DNA of 64,000 bases, from contig NZ_JANRHG010000012.1 of NCBI RefSeq assembly GCF_024733845.1, positions 1 through 64,000 of the forward strand. The letters run 5' to 3'. Shown here one piece after another: positions 25,702 through 34,771 of this stretch. The notes under the pieces were generated by a model. The model was given only the letters and a program-made list of their open reading frames with translations. It made no database searches and was not told the origin of the DNA. The position numbers were made by a program, and so were the translations under genes. The stretch is from Neomoorella sulfitireducens (GTDB lineage Bacteria; Bacillota; DSM-521; Neomoorellales; Neomoorellaceae). The stretch's first letter is position 1; each line of letters opens with the position of its first letter.

Positions 25702-26283
25702 TTAAAGGGTAATTACCTTTTCCGCGGCCGCGAGGTATTCAATGATGGTGTACATATTGGTAACGCTGCCAACACATAATTTTTCCTTAAGATGATAGTA
25801 ATCCAGGCAGGTACCGCAGGCCAGGATTTCCAACCCTTTCTGTTCCAGGGCTAACAGGCTGTCTAGCACCGGGGAGCCCTGGCAGCAGAGCTGGACGCCG
25901 CTATTGATGAAGATTACCCGCCGGGGTAGTACTTCCGTTTCACTCAAGCTGTAAAAAAAGCTGCGCATGAGGATGCTGCCCAGTTCCTCAGAGCCTCTAC
26001 CCAGGCAGGCCGAAGTTACCAGCAAAACCTGGCCGGGGTTAACACTTAGTTGTGCATCTGGCATGCTTTCCTTGCGAATACGAATATAGTATTCATTTCC
26101 CTGCTCGCTGACACTGGTCGCGCATTCCAGGCTGCGGGCCAGTTTTAAAACATTGTCCCGGGCCACCTCATTGTCGACAATGGCGATCACTTCCCCGTAC
26201 TCTCCCAAACTTTCCAGGGCTTTTTTAGTCTGGATTACCGGTTGCGGACAGGCCAGCCCGCGGGCATCTACTATTTTTTCCAT
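25702..26283 (-). CDS. yedF: YedF-type sulfurtransferase-like protein, selenium-associated
   Basis: A 193-aa fusion. The N-terminal TusA-like domain (ARGLACPQPVIQTKKAL) has Cys12. The C-terminal DsrE-like domain carries LLVTSACLGRGSEELGSIL and LACGTCLDYYHL. The family accompanies selenium-metabolism genes in many anaerobes and probably carries sulfur or selenium on cysteines; the reaction is unproven. AAAGGAGG 8 bases before ATG. No selA/selB/selD is visible in the window. Confidence 0.88.
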   Translation of the reverse strand: MEKIVDARGLACPQPVIQTKKALESLGEYGEVIAIVDNEVARDNVLKLARSLECATSVSEQGNEYYIRIRKESMPDAQLSVNPGQVLLVTSACLGRGSEELGSILMRSFFYSLSETEVLPRRVIFINSGVQLCCQGSPVLDSLLALEQKGLEILACGTCLDYYHLKEKLCVGSVTNMYTIIEYLAAAEKVITL

Positions 26284-26308
26284 TACCCATGCCTCCTTTT
26301 AAAAGAAA

Positions 26309-26350
26309 AGCACCTGGCGCCCATCCGCTCTCAAGGTACCAGGGCTTTAT
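26309..26350 (-). terminator. Terminator-like hairpin after the M18 aminopeptidase
   Basis: On the minus strand AAAGC(C)CTGG pairs with CCAGG(T)GCTTT around a 21-base loop, followed by TTTCTTTT. It separates the aminopeptidase from yedF. Confidence 0.6.
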
Positions 26351-26394
26351 ATATATCTTCTTCAACGGGTACTATTTTTCCTCCTTGAACATTC

Positions 26395-27825
26395 TTAACT
26401 TGCCAGAAAAGCCCTGTAGGCCCGGTAGGCCATATAAATATCTACTTTGCTGGCGATCTCAATAGGGGCATGCATGGAAAGAAGGGCCGGGCCACAGTCG
26501 GCTACATCCAGGCCAAAGTAGGCCAGGAATTTGGCTATGGTCCCGCCGCCGCCGGCGTCTACTTTGCCCAATTCACCGCTCTGCCAGATGATCTGGTTCT
26601 GGTTGAAAATATCCCGCAACCGGCCCATGAACTCGGCACTGGCGTCATTGGCGTCGTATTTGCCGCGGGAGCCGGAGTATTTATTTAAAACGACCCCGTA
26701 TCCCAGGCGGGAAGCATTATACATATCAAAGACGCTTTCATAGGTGGGATCGACGCCAGCGGTCACGTCCGCGGAAAGGGCCTGGGAATTGGCCATAATC
26801 CGGCCCAGGTGGACAATACCGGTATCGCCCACCCGGGCAGCCAGTTCGCTCAATGCATATTCCAGAAAGCGGGAATGAGCGCCAGTATTGCCTGTACTGC
26901 CGATTTCTTCTTTATCTACCAGGAGTACCAGGGCTGTATGCCGGGGAAGCTCCAGGTCGAGGATGGCCTGCAGGGCTGCGTAGCCGCAGACCCGGTCGTC
27001 CTGACCATACCCTCCTACCAATGAACGGTCAAAACCCAGGTCCCGGGCCGGGCCGGCCGGTACCAGTTCCAGTTCTGCCGTAATCAGGTCTTCCTCAACA
27101 AGGCCGTATCTTTCGTTTAACATCTGAAGGACGGCCAGGCGTATTTTATCTTTAACGTCATCTTCACCGGGGTAGGGTATGCTGCCTACCACCAGGTTTA
27201 AATCATCACCGCTCAAAGCTTCTTCCATGTTCTTTTTCATCTGTTCTTTGGCCAGGTGGGGTAACAAGTCGCTAATGGTAAAAACGGGATCGTCGCTGTT
27301 CTCCCCGATTATCACTTCAACCCGGCGCCCGTCCCTTAACATAATCACCCCGTGCAGGGCCAGGGGCAGGGAGGTCCACTGGTATTTCTTGATGCCGCCG
27401 TAATAATGGGTTTTGAACATGGCCAGGCCGTCTTTTTCATAGAGAGGCATGGGTTTCAGGTCCAGGCGCGGCGCATCAACATGGGCGCCCACCAGCCTCA
27501 CGCCTTCAACCAGCTCGGCCGTACCCATTATGCCCATGAGCAATACTTTACCCCGCCATTCCAGGTAAAAGCGGCTACCGGGATTTAATCCCCCGCCGGG
27601 CGGCAATTCGGCCAGGGAAACAAAACCCCGTCCCCGGGCAGCTTCCAGGCCAGCCCAGACTGCTTCCCGCTCGGTCTTCGCCCGGCTTAAAAAGGTTTTA
27701 TATCCCTCGGCAAAGGCAAATACCTTTTCCCGCTCGCCCTCATCTAAACGCTCCCAGGCACTCTTCTGGGGTAAGGCCAGTTCCCTTTGCAGTTTTTTGC
27801 CCCTGCTTTCTTCTTTTTCTCCCAT
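26395..27825 (-). CDS. M18 family aminopeptidase
   Basis: A 476-aa two-zinc aminopeptidase that removes N-terminal (often acidic) residues in the cytoplasm. Metal ligands and motifs: LVGAHVDAPRLDLKP (His/Asp, near 112), LLVDKEEIGSTGNTGAHS (catalytic Glu pair, near 305), ALSADVTAGVDPTY (near 352) and LLSMHAPIEIASKVD near the C-terminus (His ligand). Start uncertain by one codon (TTG or the adjacent ATG). AGGAGG upstream. Normal length for the bacterial branch. Confidence 0.92.
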   Translation of the reverse strand: MGEKEESRGKKLQRELALPQKSAWERLDEGEREKVFAFAEGYKTFLSRAKTEREAVWAGLEAARGRGFVSLAELPPGGGLNPGSRFYLEWRGKVLLMGIMGTAELVEGVRLVGAHVDAPRLDLKPMPLYEKDGLAMFKTHYYGGIKKYQWTSLPLALHGVIMLRDGRRVEVIIGENSDDPVFTISDLLPHLAKEQMKKNMEEALSGDDLNLVVGSIPYPGEDDVKDKIRLAVLQMLNERYGLVEEDLITAELELVPAGPARDLGFDRSLVGGYGQDDRVCGYAALQAILDLELPRHTALVLLVDKEEIGSTGNTGAHSRFLEYALSELAARVGDTGIVHLGRIMANSQALSADVTAGVDPTYESVFDMYNASRLGYGVVLNKYSGSRGKYDANDASAEFMGRLRDIFNQNQIIWQSGELGKVDAGGGGTIAKFLAYFGLDVADCGPALLSMHAPIEIASKVDIYMAYRAYRAFLAS

Positions 27826-27896
27826 CAAGTATTTCCTCCTTTTTTATATCAACCTGAAAAAATCCCTGACCAGATCCCCTTTCCCCTGTCATACCC

Positions 27897-28610
27897 CTAG
27901 ATTAGGATATGCAGCAATCCGGCCAGGCAATCAAAAGAATCACCCAGCCACCCGGCTACACCGGAGCTATAGAACTGCCGGGCCAGGGGGACAAAACCCG
28001 GGGCTGCCGTCATGGCCGGCATGGTCAAAAGGGAGCGCAATATTCCTACCAGCACGGACAGCCAGAAACCCTGCCCCAACAGGCCCAGGGCCAGGCCCAG
28101 AAACCGGTTAAGGGGCCCGGCAGGAGCTATGTTTATCCCCGCGGTACCCCAGCGAGCCAGGCGGCGTAAGAGAAATAAACTGCCGTAAAAAAGGACCACC
28201 AGGGTCAAAAATACCAGGATCAGGAATACCAGCTGCCCGGCCAGGGCCTGGCCTACCGTACCCCCGGAGGCCCTGTCCAGGCCTGCCAGAAAGCTGTTTT
28301 TAATCATCCCCGGCAAAGGCGTGGTGTTGAAAAATACTTCTACCTGTCCGGCGGCCACCTTATCCAGGGGCTGGTTAAGAAGGGCCCGGGGTAATGGTAA
28401 AACGGGTGCGAGCCAGTTTCCCCAGGTAGCGGTTATGTGCCAGGCCTGGTCGGCAGCTTCGGCCAAAGGCCGGGCATAAAGGGCCGCTACCAGCCCCGCC
28501 ACCAGGTAGCTGAGCCAGCCGGCGATCAGGTTAACAAAACCCTGGCGGTAGCCGCGCCAGGCACCAACTGCCAGGAGCAGAAGTAAAAGCAGATCCAGGT
28601 AATTGAGCAA
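27897..28610 (-). CDS. CvpA family membrane protein
   Basis: The 237-aa protein has at least four hydrophobic segments, beginning LNYLDLLLLLLLAVGAWRGY with RQGFVNLIAGWLSYLVAG, the typical CvpA/colicin V production signature. The family influences envelope functions but has no defined activity. TTG 28610 is preferred (GGAGG 11 bases upstream). It lies just downstream of panB (26-base gap), so they are probably co-transcribed. Confidence 0.82.
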   Translation of the reverse strand: MLNYLDLLLLLLLAVGAWRGYRQGFVNLIAGWLSYLVAGLVAALYARPLAEAADQAWHITATWGNWLAPVLPLPRALLNQPLDKVAAGQVEVFFNTTPLPGMIKNSFLAGLDRASGGTVGQALAGQLVFLILVFLTLVVLFYGSLFLLRRLARWGTAGINIAPAGPLNRFLGLALGLLGQGFWLSVLVGILRSLLTMPAMTAAPGFVPLARQFYSSGVAGWLGDSFDCLAGLLHILI

Positions 28611-28636
28611 CTGGCAGTATCCCTCCAAGCATTCTT

Positions 28637-29446
28637 CTAGCGGAAACTGTGTTCTTCATCCGGGAATTTTCCCTGGCGAACTTCCTCCCGGTAATCGGTA
28701 AGGGCTTTAATAATAGCCTCATTTAAGTTTACATAACGTTTAACAAATTTAGGCTTAAAGCGATCAAAGAGTCCCAGGAGATCATGGTAAACCAGTACCT
28801 GGCCATCGCAATGGGGCCCGGCTCCGATGCCAATGGTTGGTACCGGTAATTCCCCCGTTACCCGCCGGGCCAGCTCGGCCGGAACACATTCGAGGACGAG
28901 GGAAAAGGCGCCTGCCTCAACCAGGGCAGCAGCGTCGGCAGCAATTTTATCGGCCGCCTCTTGTTCCCGTCCCTGGACACGATAGCCACCAAGCTGGACT
29001 ACCGACTGTGGCGTTATCCCCAGATGGCCCATAACCGGTATGCCGGCGTCAACTATAGCCCGGACAACAGGTGCCATGGCCCGGCCGCCTTCCAGCTTGA
29101 CGGCATCGGCCCCTCCCTCTTTCACCAGGCGGCCGGCATTATAGACGGCGTCCCTTATCCCGGCCTGGTAAGAGAGGAAAGGCATGTCCGCTACCACAAG
29201 GGCCGCAGGGGTGGCCCGCATGACGGCACGGGTATGATGGACCATCTCATCCATGGTTACCGGAACCGTGCTCTGGTAGCCCAGGACGACCATTCCCAGG
29301 GAATCGCCTACCAGAAGCATGTCCATACCGGCCCGGTCGGCCAGCAAAGCTGAAGGGTAATCATAGGCGGTAACCATGGTAATCTTCTCGCCCCGCTCTT
29401 TCATGGCCTGGAGCTGGGGCAGGGTAACCTTGGAGCGTGAGGCCAT
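28637..29446 (-). CDS. panB: 3-methyl-2-oxobutanoate hydroxymethyltransferase
   Basis: First step of pantothenate synthesis: transfers a hydroxymethyl group from 5,10-methylene-tetrahydrofolate to ketoisovalerate. The 269-aa protein has [34 protein letters not shown] (metal-binding Asp, near 46), [11 protein letters not shown] and [16 protein letters not shown] with AAGGAGG upstream. It is separated from panC-panD by 18 kb, which is unusual. Confidence 0.96.
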   Translation of the reverse strand: MASRSKVTLPQLQAMKERGEKITMVTAYDYPSALLADRAGMDMLLVGDSLGMVVLGYQSTVPVTMDEMVHHTRAVMRATPAALVVADMPFLSYQAGIRDAVYNAGRLVKEGGADAVKLEGGRAMAPVVRAIVDAGIPVMGHLGITPQSVVQLGGYRVQGREQEAADKIAADAAALVEAGAFSLVLECVPAELARRVTGELPVPTIGIGAGPHCDGQVLVYHDLLGLFDRFKPKFVKRYVNLNEAIIKALTDYREEVRQGKFPDEEHSFR

Positions 29447-29821
29447 TATGCTTCCTCCTTATCCCATACTTTGCCCCTTAAAGAAGCGACCGGAAATATT
29501 GACCAATTATATGTTTTATTATAACAGAAAATCCCCCTGAGGGGGATCAACTGCCGGTTTTATTTCCAGGGGAATTTCCGGCGGTGATGTCGCAGGATGG
29601 GGTACGCTGTTGGGCTGGGGTGCTTCCTGCGGGAAATCAGGTGTTTCGATACGATTGTGCAGTTTTAATCCACCTGCCTTTTTAATTTATTGTACCCTGG
29701 GAGCCAGGAACCAATACGCAACCATAAAAGCCGCCCGGAGAAACTCCGGGCGGCGTATCATCTTCCCCGGGGAGGGACTTAAAATTCCCGGCCCGGGGGC
29801 CTGAACTTTCGTTTCTGGTTA
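29447..29821 (-). other. 375-base gap between malic enzyme and panB, with an open proline-rich frame
   Basis: Contains the malic-enzyme terminator (29730-29754), a perfect hairpin ATCCCCCTGAGGGGGAT (29531-29547) and a TATAAT box for panB near 29518-29523. Between them the minus strand has an open frame (stop at 29519-29521) reading HNRIETPDFPQEAPQPN and so on: coding-like and proline-rich, but with no ATG, GTG or TTG start. It may be a gene remnant, a CTG-started small protein (47 codons from 29662) or chance. Confidence 0.3.
29730..29754 (-). terminator. Terminator after malic enzyme
   Basis: Perfect 11-bp inverted repeat GCCGCCCGGAG / CTCCGGGCGGC with a 3-base loop, followed on the minus strand by TTTTATGG. 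Confidence 0.9.
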
Positions 29822-31048
29822 TTACTTCGCCTGGCCGATCAATTCTTCCGTATGTTTCTTTATCCATTCGGGGTCCTTGGGCTCGCGGGCTACGCCGCTC
29901 TCGATAGCGGCCCTGGCAACAGCCGCTGCTACTGCCGGTGCTACCCTGAGATCGAAGGCCTGGGGCAGGACAAAATCGGCAGACAGGCGGTCGCCCACCA
30001 GTTCGGCTATCGCATTGGCGGCAGCTATCTTCATGGGTTCGTTAATATCGGAAGCTTTTACGTCAAGGGCGCCGCGGAAGATGCCCGGGAAACCTAAGAC
30101 GTTATTGACCTGGTTGGGGAAGTCGCTCCGTCCTGTTCCGACCACCGCCGCACCGGCTTCCCGGGCTTTATCAGGCAGGATCTCCGGTACGGGGTTGGCC
30201 ATGGCAAAGATAATGGCATCTTTACCCATGGAACGGACCATATCCTGGTTGACGGCGTCTTTGACCGATACACCGATGAAGCAGTTGGCGCCTACCATGG
30301 CATCGGCCAGGGTACCGCTGCGATCTTCTTTATTCGTAACCTTGAGCATTTCTTGTTTTTCTGCATTGAGGTCCTGGCGTTTTGAAGAGATAATACCCCT
30401 GGAATCACAGAGGATAACGTCTTTAACACCCACACTGAGAAGTAGCTTGGCAGAGGCAATGCCGGCCGCCCCGGCGCCATTAATCACTACCTTGAGATCG
30501 CCCAGCTCCCGGTTGGTGATCTTGCAGGCATTGATTATCCCCGCCAGCACGACTACAGCAGTACCATGCTGGTCATCGTGGAAAATGGGGATATCGGTAG
30601 TTTCCTTGAGGCGACGCTCGATTTCAAAACAGCGGGGTGCGGCGATATCTTCCAGGTTGACGCCGCCGAAGGTAGGAGTCAGTAGCTGGACCGTCCTGAC
30701 AATTTCATCGACATCCTGGGAATCAATACAGATAGGAAAAGCGTCAACACCGGCAAAGGTTTTAAAAAGTAGGCTTTTTCCTTCCATGACGGGCATGGCC
30801 GCCCGGGCGCCGATGTTGCCGAGGCCAAGGACCGCCGACCCGTCGGATACCACGGCTACCAGGTTCCAGCGCCGGGTATATACGTCAACGAGTTTGGGGT
30901 CCTTGTGTATTTCTTTACAGGGCTCCGCGACACCGGGTGTATAGGCCAGGGAAAGATCCACCCCATCCCGGGCCGGAGCGCGCCCCCGTACTTCGATTTT
31001 CCCCTGCCATTCCTTATGTAGCTGCAAGGCCCTTTCCTGTGTATTCAA
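29822..31048 (-). CDS. NAD(P)-dependent malic enzyme
   Basis: Oxidatively decarboxylates malate to pyruvate and CO2. The 408-aa protein is the short bacterial form: SLAYTPGVAEPCKEI near residue 33, SDGSAVLGLGNIG near 69, FHDDQHGTAVV near 153 and the dinucleotide fold VVINGAGAAGIASAKLLL near 185; no phosphotransacetylase extension is fused. TTG start with AAGGAGG 10 bases upstream. It follows the malyl-CoA-like cluster but is separated from it by a terminator, so it is likely a separate transcript. It could pull malate from that cluster to pyruvate. Confidence 0.93.
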   Translation of the reverse strand: MNTQERALQLHKEWQGKIEVRGRAPARDGVDLSLAYTPGVAEPCKEIHKDPKLVDVYTRRWNLVAVVSDGSAVLGLGNIGARAAMPVMEGKSLLFKTFAGVDAFPICIDSQDVDEIVRTVQLLTPTFGGVNLEDIAAPRCFEIERRLKETTDIPIFHDDQHGTAVVVLAGIINACKITNRELGDLKVVINGAGAAGIASAKLLLSVGVKDVILCDSRGIISSKRQDLNAEKQEMLKVTNKEDRSGTLADAMVGANCFIGVSVKDAVNQDMVRSMGKDAIIFAMANPVPEILPDKAREAGAAVVGTGRSDFPNQVNNVLGFPGIFRGALDVKASDINEPMKIAAANAIAELVGDRLSADFVLPQAFDLRVAPAVAAAVARAAIESGVAREPKDPEWIKKHTEELIGQAK

Positions 31049-31125
31049 CCCTTTCGTCCTCCTTTTTTCTGCTGATGTATTACTTTCGGATGACCGGGTT
31101 CCCCGGCAATTATACGGAGTTATAA

Positions 31126-31162
31126 AAGGGGCCGGCAGCTTTCCTGTCGACCGCCGGCCCCA
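31126..31162 (-). terminator. Terminator after the CitE-like lyase
   Basis: Minus strand: GGGGCCGGC (31161-31153) pairs with GCCGGCCCC (31136-31128) around a 16-base loop, followed by TTTTATAA. Ends the CoA-ligase/lyase operon. Confidence 0.8.
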
Positions 31163-31175
31163 GCCACCTCAAGCT

Positions 31176-32075
31176 TTAAGCTTCCTTTTTCCTGGCAGCA
31201 TCTTTGGCCTGGATCTCTTCGTAGGCGCTCAGGATATCTTTGGCGTTAAGGTATACCGGCGTGTCAACCATCTTGCCCTGGTAGGATATAGCAGCTTTGC
31301 CCTGGGCAATGGCTTCTTCCTCAAAGGCTTTCACTACACCGCGGGCCCATTCAACGTCGGCAGGATCCGGGGAGTAGAGGCGGTTGGCAGGCTCAACCTG
31401 GCTGGGATGGATCAGCATCCGGCCTTCATAACCCATCTGGCGGCCCTGGAGCACGCTCTTCTCGAACGCTTCCATATCCTGGAATGCAACGAATGGGCAA
31501 TCGATGGCTACCACGCCGGCTGCCCTGGCGGCAACTGCCATATGGGCGCGGGCATATTCCTGCTCTTTGCCTTCCGAGGTCAGTTTGACCCGCATATCCT
31601 TGCAGTAGTCCACGGCACCGAAGATGGCACTGACCACCCGCGGGCTGGCAATGCAGGATTGATAGGCGTTGATAATGCCCTTCGCGGTTTCCAGGAGCAG
31701 GGATACCTTGATACTCCCTACGGGCAGGCCGCGACGACGTTCAAGCTCTTCCAGTTTCCAGTCCAGGCGTTTAACGTGGTCCGGATGACCGCACTTGGCC
31801 AGGGTAACCCCGTGGAGCCCCTCATAAACAACGGCCTCTAAATCGTCGTTGGTCATCTCGGTTTCCCAGTTGTTAATGCGCACGTATACCTCCGAACCGT
31901 TGGCCCCGACAGCCTTCAGGTTCTCACGGATAATTTTCCTTGCATTTTCTTTCTCCGCCGGAGGAACAGAATCTTCCAAATCGAGGGTTATAATGTCGGC
32001 GGGAAAAGTAGGCGCCTTGGCAATCATCTTGGGGTTGTTGCCTGGAACGTAAAGGACAGAGCGCATTACAGGCAT
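31176..32075 (-). CDS. HpcH/HpaI-CitE family lyase, probable malyl-CoA lyase
   Basis: The 299-aa TIM-barrel protein has RSVLYVPGNNPKMIAKA at the start, ITLDLEDSVPPAEK near 34 (acidic metal ligand), SLLLETAKGI and FGAVDYCKDM near 190, typical of CitE-like and L-malyl-CoA lyases that split acyl-CoA into acetyl-CoA plus an oxoacid. It is coupled to a CoA-ligase pair rather than to citrate lyase citD/citF, so malyl-CoA to acetyl-CoA + glyoxylate is favoured over citrate. The start is set at ATG 32075 (AGGGAGG 9 bases upstream). Reaction direction unknown. Confidence 0.8.
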   Translation of the reverse strand: MPVMRSVLYVPGNNPKMIAKAPTFPADIITLDLEDSVPPAEKENARKIIRENLKAVGANGSEVYVRINNWETEMTNDDLEAVVYEGLHGVTLAKCGHPDHVKRLDWKLEELERRRGLPVGSIKVSLLLETAKGIINAYQSCIASPRVVSAIFGAVDYCKDMRVKLTSEGKEQEYARAHMAVAARAAGVVAIDCPFVAFQDMEAFEKSVLQGRQMGYEGRMLIHPSQVEPANRLYSPDPADVEWARGVVKAFEEEAIAQGKAAISYQGKMVDTPVYLNAKDILSAYEEIQAKDAARKKEA

Positions 32076-32089
32076 GGCTTTCAACCTCC

Positions 32090-32986
32090 CTAATGCTTGA
32101 GTACGTTTTTGAGAATACGCGGGATATCATTGGGGCTCATGGCCACGTAGCCGCCGGCTTTCTGGATGGCTTCCATCTTGCTCTTGGCCGAACCGCGACC
32201 CCTTTCCACAATGCTGGAAGCGTGGGAGAAGCGCTGGCCTTCCGGTGCCCAGGCCCCTGCTACGTAAATGACAAAGGGTTTGGTGAATTTCCCGGAGGCA
32301 ATTACTTCCGCACATTCTTCTTCCTGGGAACCGCCGATTTCGGAGAATACCGCTACTGCTTCTGTCTGGGGGTCTTCTTCAAATAGCGGTAGCAGGTCGG
32401 CGAAGGAGGTCCCCAGGACGGGTTCTGTGCCGGTATGGACGACGGTGCTGACACCGTAACCGTTTTCCTTGAGAATCCAGGGAATAGTACCCGACTGGCC
32501 GCCGCTGCGGGAGAAAACACCTATGGGTCCCGGCCTGAAGAAGGAGTTAGCCCATTCGACATTGCCACCCAGCCAGCCGACAACTGCTTCGCCGGGTGTA
32601 ATAATGCCGATGGATCCCGGGCCGATAAGCCTGGTCCCCTTCAGCTTGCAGTATTCTACCATTTCCATGATGTCGTGGATAGGAACCGACTCCACGCAGG
32701 GTACGATATTCTTCACCCCGGCGTCGGCAGCCTCTTTAACTGCCGCCTTTAAGGCCCGCCCAGGTACGAAGATAACGCTGAAGTCAATTTCCCCGTGTTC
32801 GGCTACGGCCTGCTTGACGGTATGGTAAACGGGGATGCCCGCTACCTCTTCGCCACCTTTACCGGGGCTCGTCCCGGCTACAACCTTGGTCCCGTAATCC
32901 TTCATATACTTGGCCCGCAGGGAACCTTCCCTGCCGGTAATACCCTGAATAATAACCTTGGTGTTTCTATTGATTAAAATCCCCAT
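32090..32986 (-). CDS. SucD-like CoA ligase alpha subunit (probable malate-CoA ligase)
   Basis: The 298-aa protein begins [20 protein letters not shown] with the CoA-binding fold and has the ligase core [20 protein letters not shown] and the phosphohistidine region [20 protein letters not shown] near 255. It pairs with the beta subunit encoded upstream. Together they activate a dicarboxylate with ATP and CoA. The lyase next door suggests malate rather than succinate, like MtkB. 14-base gap to the lyase; tight operon. Confidence 0.85.
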   Translation of the reverse strand: MGILINRNTKVIIQGITGREGSLRAKYMKDYGTKVVAGTSPGKGGEEVAGIPVYHTVKQAVAEHGEIDFSVIFVPGRALKAAVKEAADAGVKNIVPCVESVPIHDIMEMVEYCKLKGTRLIGPGSIGIITPGEAVVGWLGGNVEWANSFFRPGPIGVFSRSGGQSGTIPWILKENGYGVSTVVHTGTEPVLGTSFADLLPLFEEDPQTEAVAVFSEIGGSQEEECAEVIASGKFTKPFVIYVAGAWAPEGQRFSHASSIVERGRGSAKSKMEAIQKAGGYVAMSPNDIPRILKNVLKH

Positions 32987-33006
32987 GCTAATCCCTCTTT
33001 ATCCTT

Positions 33007-33315
33007 TTACTGGTTGGCATTATCTTCCAGTAGACCCCGCTTGCGCAGGTATTCGTCCAATCCTTCAATGGGGACATCAATTTTTATGGCGCTCTTGCCG
33101 CGGAACCAGCATTCATACTCACAGGCAAGGCATTCAGTCCCCCGGCGTATGACTTCATCTTCAGTCAAATGTTCTAACGAAGGTTTACCGTCCTTAAGCT
33201 GTAATATTCCCCGGGCAAACTTCTTGCACGCGTCGATACAGGCTTTCGTTTCACACTCACTGCATTTGCTGGTATCTATGGTAACTTTAATTGTTCTTTC
33301 CCGGAATTCAATCAC
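33007..33315 (-). CDS. Small seven-cysteine Fe-S-like protein between CoA-ligase subunits
   Basis: 102 aa from a GTG that overlaps the stop of the beta-subunit gene (GTGA); GGGTGGAG lies 4 bases before. Cysteines C18, C21, C26 and C30 (CxxCx4CxxxC) and C62, C65 and C69 (CxxCxxxC) suggest metal or Fe-S binding, but the spacing is not that of ordinary 2[4Fe-4S] ferredoxins. A longer in-frame extension upstream is not supported. Its place between the two ligase subunits suggests a redox, structural or regulatory subunit. I recognise no characterised homologue. Confidence 0.7.
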   Translation of the reverse strand: MIEFRERTIKVTIDTSKCSECETKACIDACKKFARGILQLKDGKPSLEHLTEDEVIRRGTECLACEYECWFRGKSAIKIDVPIEGLDEYLRKRGLLEDNANQ

Positions 33316-34580
33316 TGGTCTCCACCCTGCTTTCGCTTCTCGGCTTGATATTCTTGCACAAGGGCCAGTAACCTTTGCCCGATAAAATCGGTATCGGTGA
33401 CATGCTCCCGGCCGTAAATCTCCACCCTGGTAGCGCCCTCGACATTGCTTAATCCTTCGCGTAAAATGGCGAGGGATTCTTCTTCCTTGTTGCCGCAGAG
33501 CAGTAATACACAAGGCAGGCCGGGTTTCTTAGGCAGGATCTCCCGCAGGGCCTTCACGACGGCATGGGCATGATGCCACTGTTCCTGGTTAGCCATCATA
33601 AAACCGCCCAGCAGGTAGCCATCAATGTTGGGCTGGGAGAGCACTACTTTGGCCACCCGGTACACCTTGGAAGCAACCGGGTTGCCGCTGGTATCGGCGT
33701 AATTTGCCGGTTTCAGGTTGACCTTGTTCAGGGCATCCATACCCATCATGGCCGACCCGCCGCCGATGGGATGGTAGCCGATATAACCCGGGCTTTTCTC
33801 GTCAAAACCCATGCTCATGACGAAACCGGAACCGCGGGTGTCGGTCTTTTCAATGCCCCAGCCAATACGGTCAAGCTCCGTGGGCTCGTGGGGGAAATCC
33901 CTGGCAATTTCGATGCCCATTTCCGGGTGACGGTAAACGCTGCTATTGTCGATTTCCATCTTGCAGTCGGCCGCCACCAGATCTCCGCCGGCGGTTAGGA
34001 CCAGGGGATTGATTTCCAGGGTAAAGCAGTCGTATTTTTTATAAGCGTTCCACAGCTTGACCAGGATATTGGCGAAGGTCATCAGCTGGTCGTTGGGGAT
34101 ACCTGCCTTCACCAGCATGTCAACGGCATCATAGACTTCGAGGCCGTTTAACGGGGAAATTAAGAGCCTGAAAATCTTCTCTTCCGGAACGCTTTCAATG
34201 TCCATGCCGCCCTCGGTGCTGAACATCATCATGGGGCAGCGGGCATTGCGGGCAGAATTAACGATAATGGTAACGTAATATTCACCGGCTATATTTAACT
34301 TTTCTTCTACCAGCACTTTCCGTACCGGATAACCTTTAATTATCGTACCAAGGATTGATGCTGCTGCCGCCCGGGCTTCTGCCGGGGTGTCCACTAGTTT
34401 TACCGCTCCTGACTTCCCCCTGCCGCCAGCCTGCACCTGGGCCTTTACTGCGACGGGCTTACCCAGCTCTGCCGCAATCTGTTCAGCTTCTTCAGGCGAG
34501 GAGGCAGCCCTGCCAACGGGTACCGGGATTCCCGCCTTGCGTAACCATTCTTTGCCTTGATACTCTAACAGCTTGGCCAT
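33312..34580 (-). CDS. SucC-like ATP-grasp CoA ligase beta subunit (probable malate-CoA ligase)
   Basis: A 422-aa ATP-grasp protein starting MAKLLEYQGKEWLRKAGIPV with KAQVQAGGRGKSGAVKLV near 50, the nucleotide loop around VLVEEKLNIAGEYYVT, and LEINPLVL near 205 with the metal ligands. ATG 34580 has GGAAGGG 8 bases upstream; a longer frame exists to 34661. First gene of the four-gene unit beta-FeS-alpha-lyase. At 422 aa it is slightly longer than typical SucC. Confidence 0.85.
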   Translation of the reverse strand: MAKLLEYQGKEWLRKAGIPVPVGRAASSPEEAEQIAAELGKPVAVKAQVQAGGRGKSGAVKLVDTPAEARAAAASILGTIIKGYPVRKVLVEEKLNIAGEYYVTIIVNSARNARCPMMMFSTEGGMDIESVPEEKIFRLLISPLNGLEVYDAVDMLVKAGIPNDQLMTFANILVKLWNAYKKYDCFTLEINPLVLTAGGDLVAADCKMEIDNSSVYRHPEMGIEIARDFPHEPTELDRIGWGIEKTDTRGSGFVMSMGFDEKSPGYIGYHPIGGGSAMMGMDALNKVNLKPANYADTSGNPVASKVYRVAKVVLSQPNIDGYLLGGFMMANQEQWHHAHAVVKALREILPKKPGLPCVLLLCGNKEEESLAILREGLSNVEGATRVEIYGREHVTDTDFIGQRLLALVQEYQAEKRKQGGDQ

Positions 34581-34771
34581 ACTTTCGTCCCTTCCACAAA
34601 ATTTTATTTGGTTGGAAAGACGACATGTAAATTTCTCTTTGAGGCAATCCCCCCTGTCCATAATTGGCTGGCAAAAATGTCAAAAGACTACCCTCTAGGG
34701 GTATGCGCTGCATAGACTATATTTATTATATACTTGATGAAATTAAAAAATCCTGCTGGTTTAAAAAAAAA

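Noticed and set aside
24858-25712. Plus-strand open frame of 284 codons
   Set aside because: Antisense to the HEAT-repeat gene; low-complexity Ser/Arg/Ala translation and no ribosome site.
29531-29547. Riboswitch in the panB leader
   Set aside because: Only one simple hairpin (ATCCCCCTGAGGGGGAT) lies upstream of the TATAAT box, thus probably outside the panB transcript; no alternative pairing was found.
29877-30944. Long plus-strand open frame of 355 codons
   Set aside because: It is antisense to malic enzyme and its translation is Ser/Arg/Pro-rich without motifs, a typical shadow of a GC-rich gene on the other strand.
31176-34580. Succinyl-CoA synthetase of the citric acid cycle, or citrate lyase
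   Set aside because: The SucCD-like pair is in one operon with a CitE-like lyase, no citD/citF is present, and no 2-oxoglutarate genes are nearby. Malyl-CoA chemistry fits better, though substrate is unproven.
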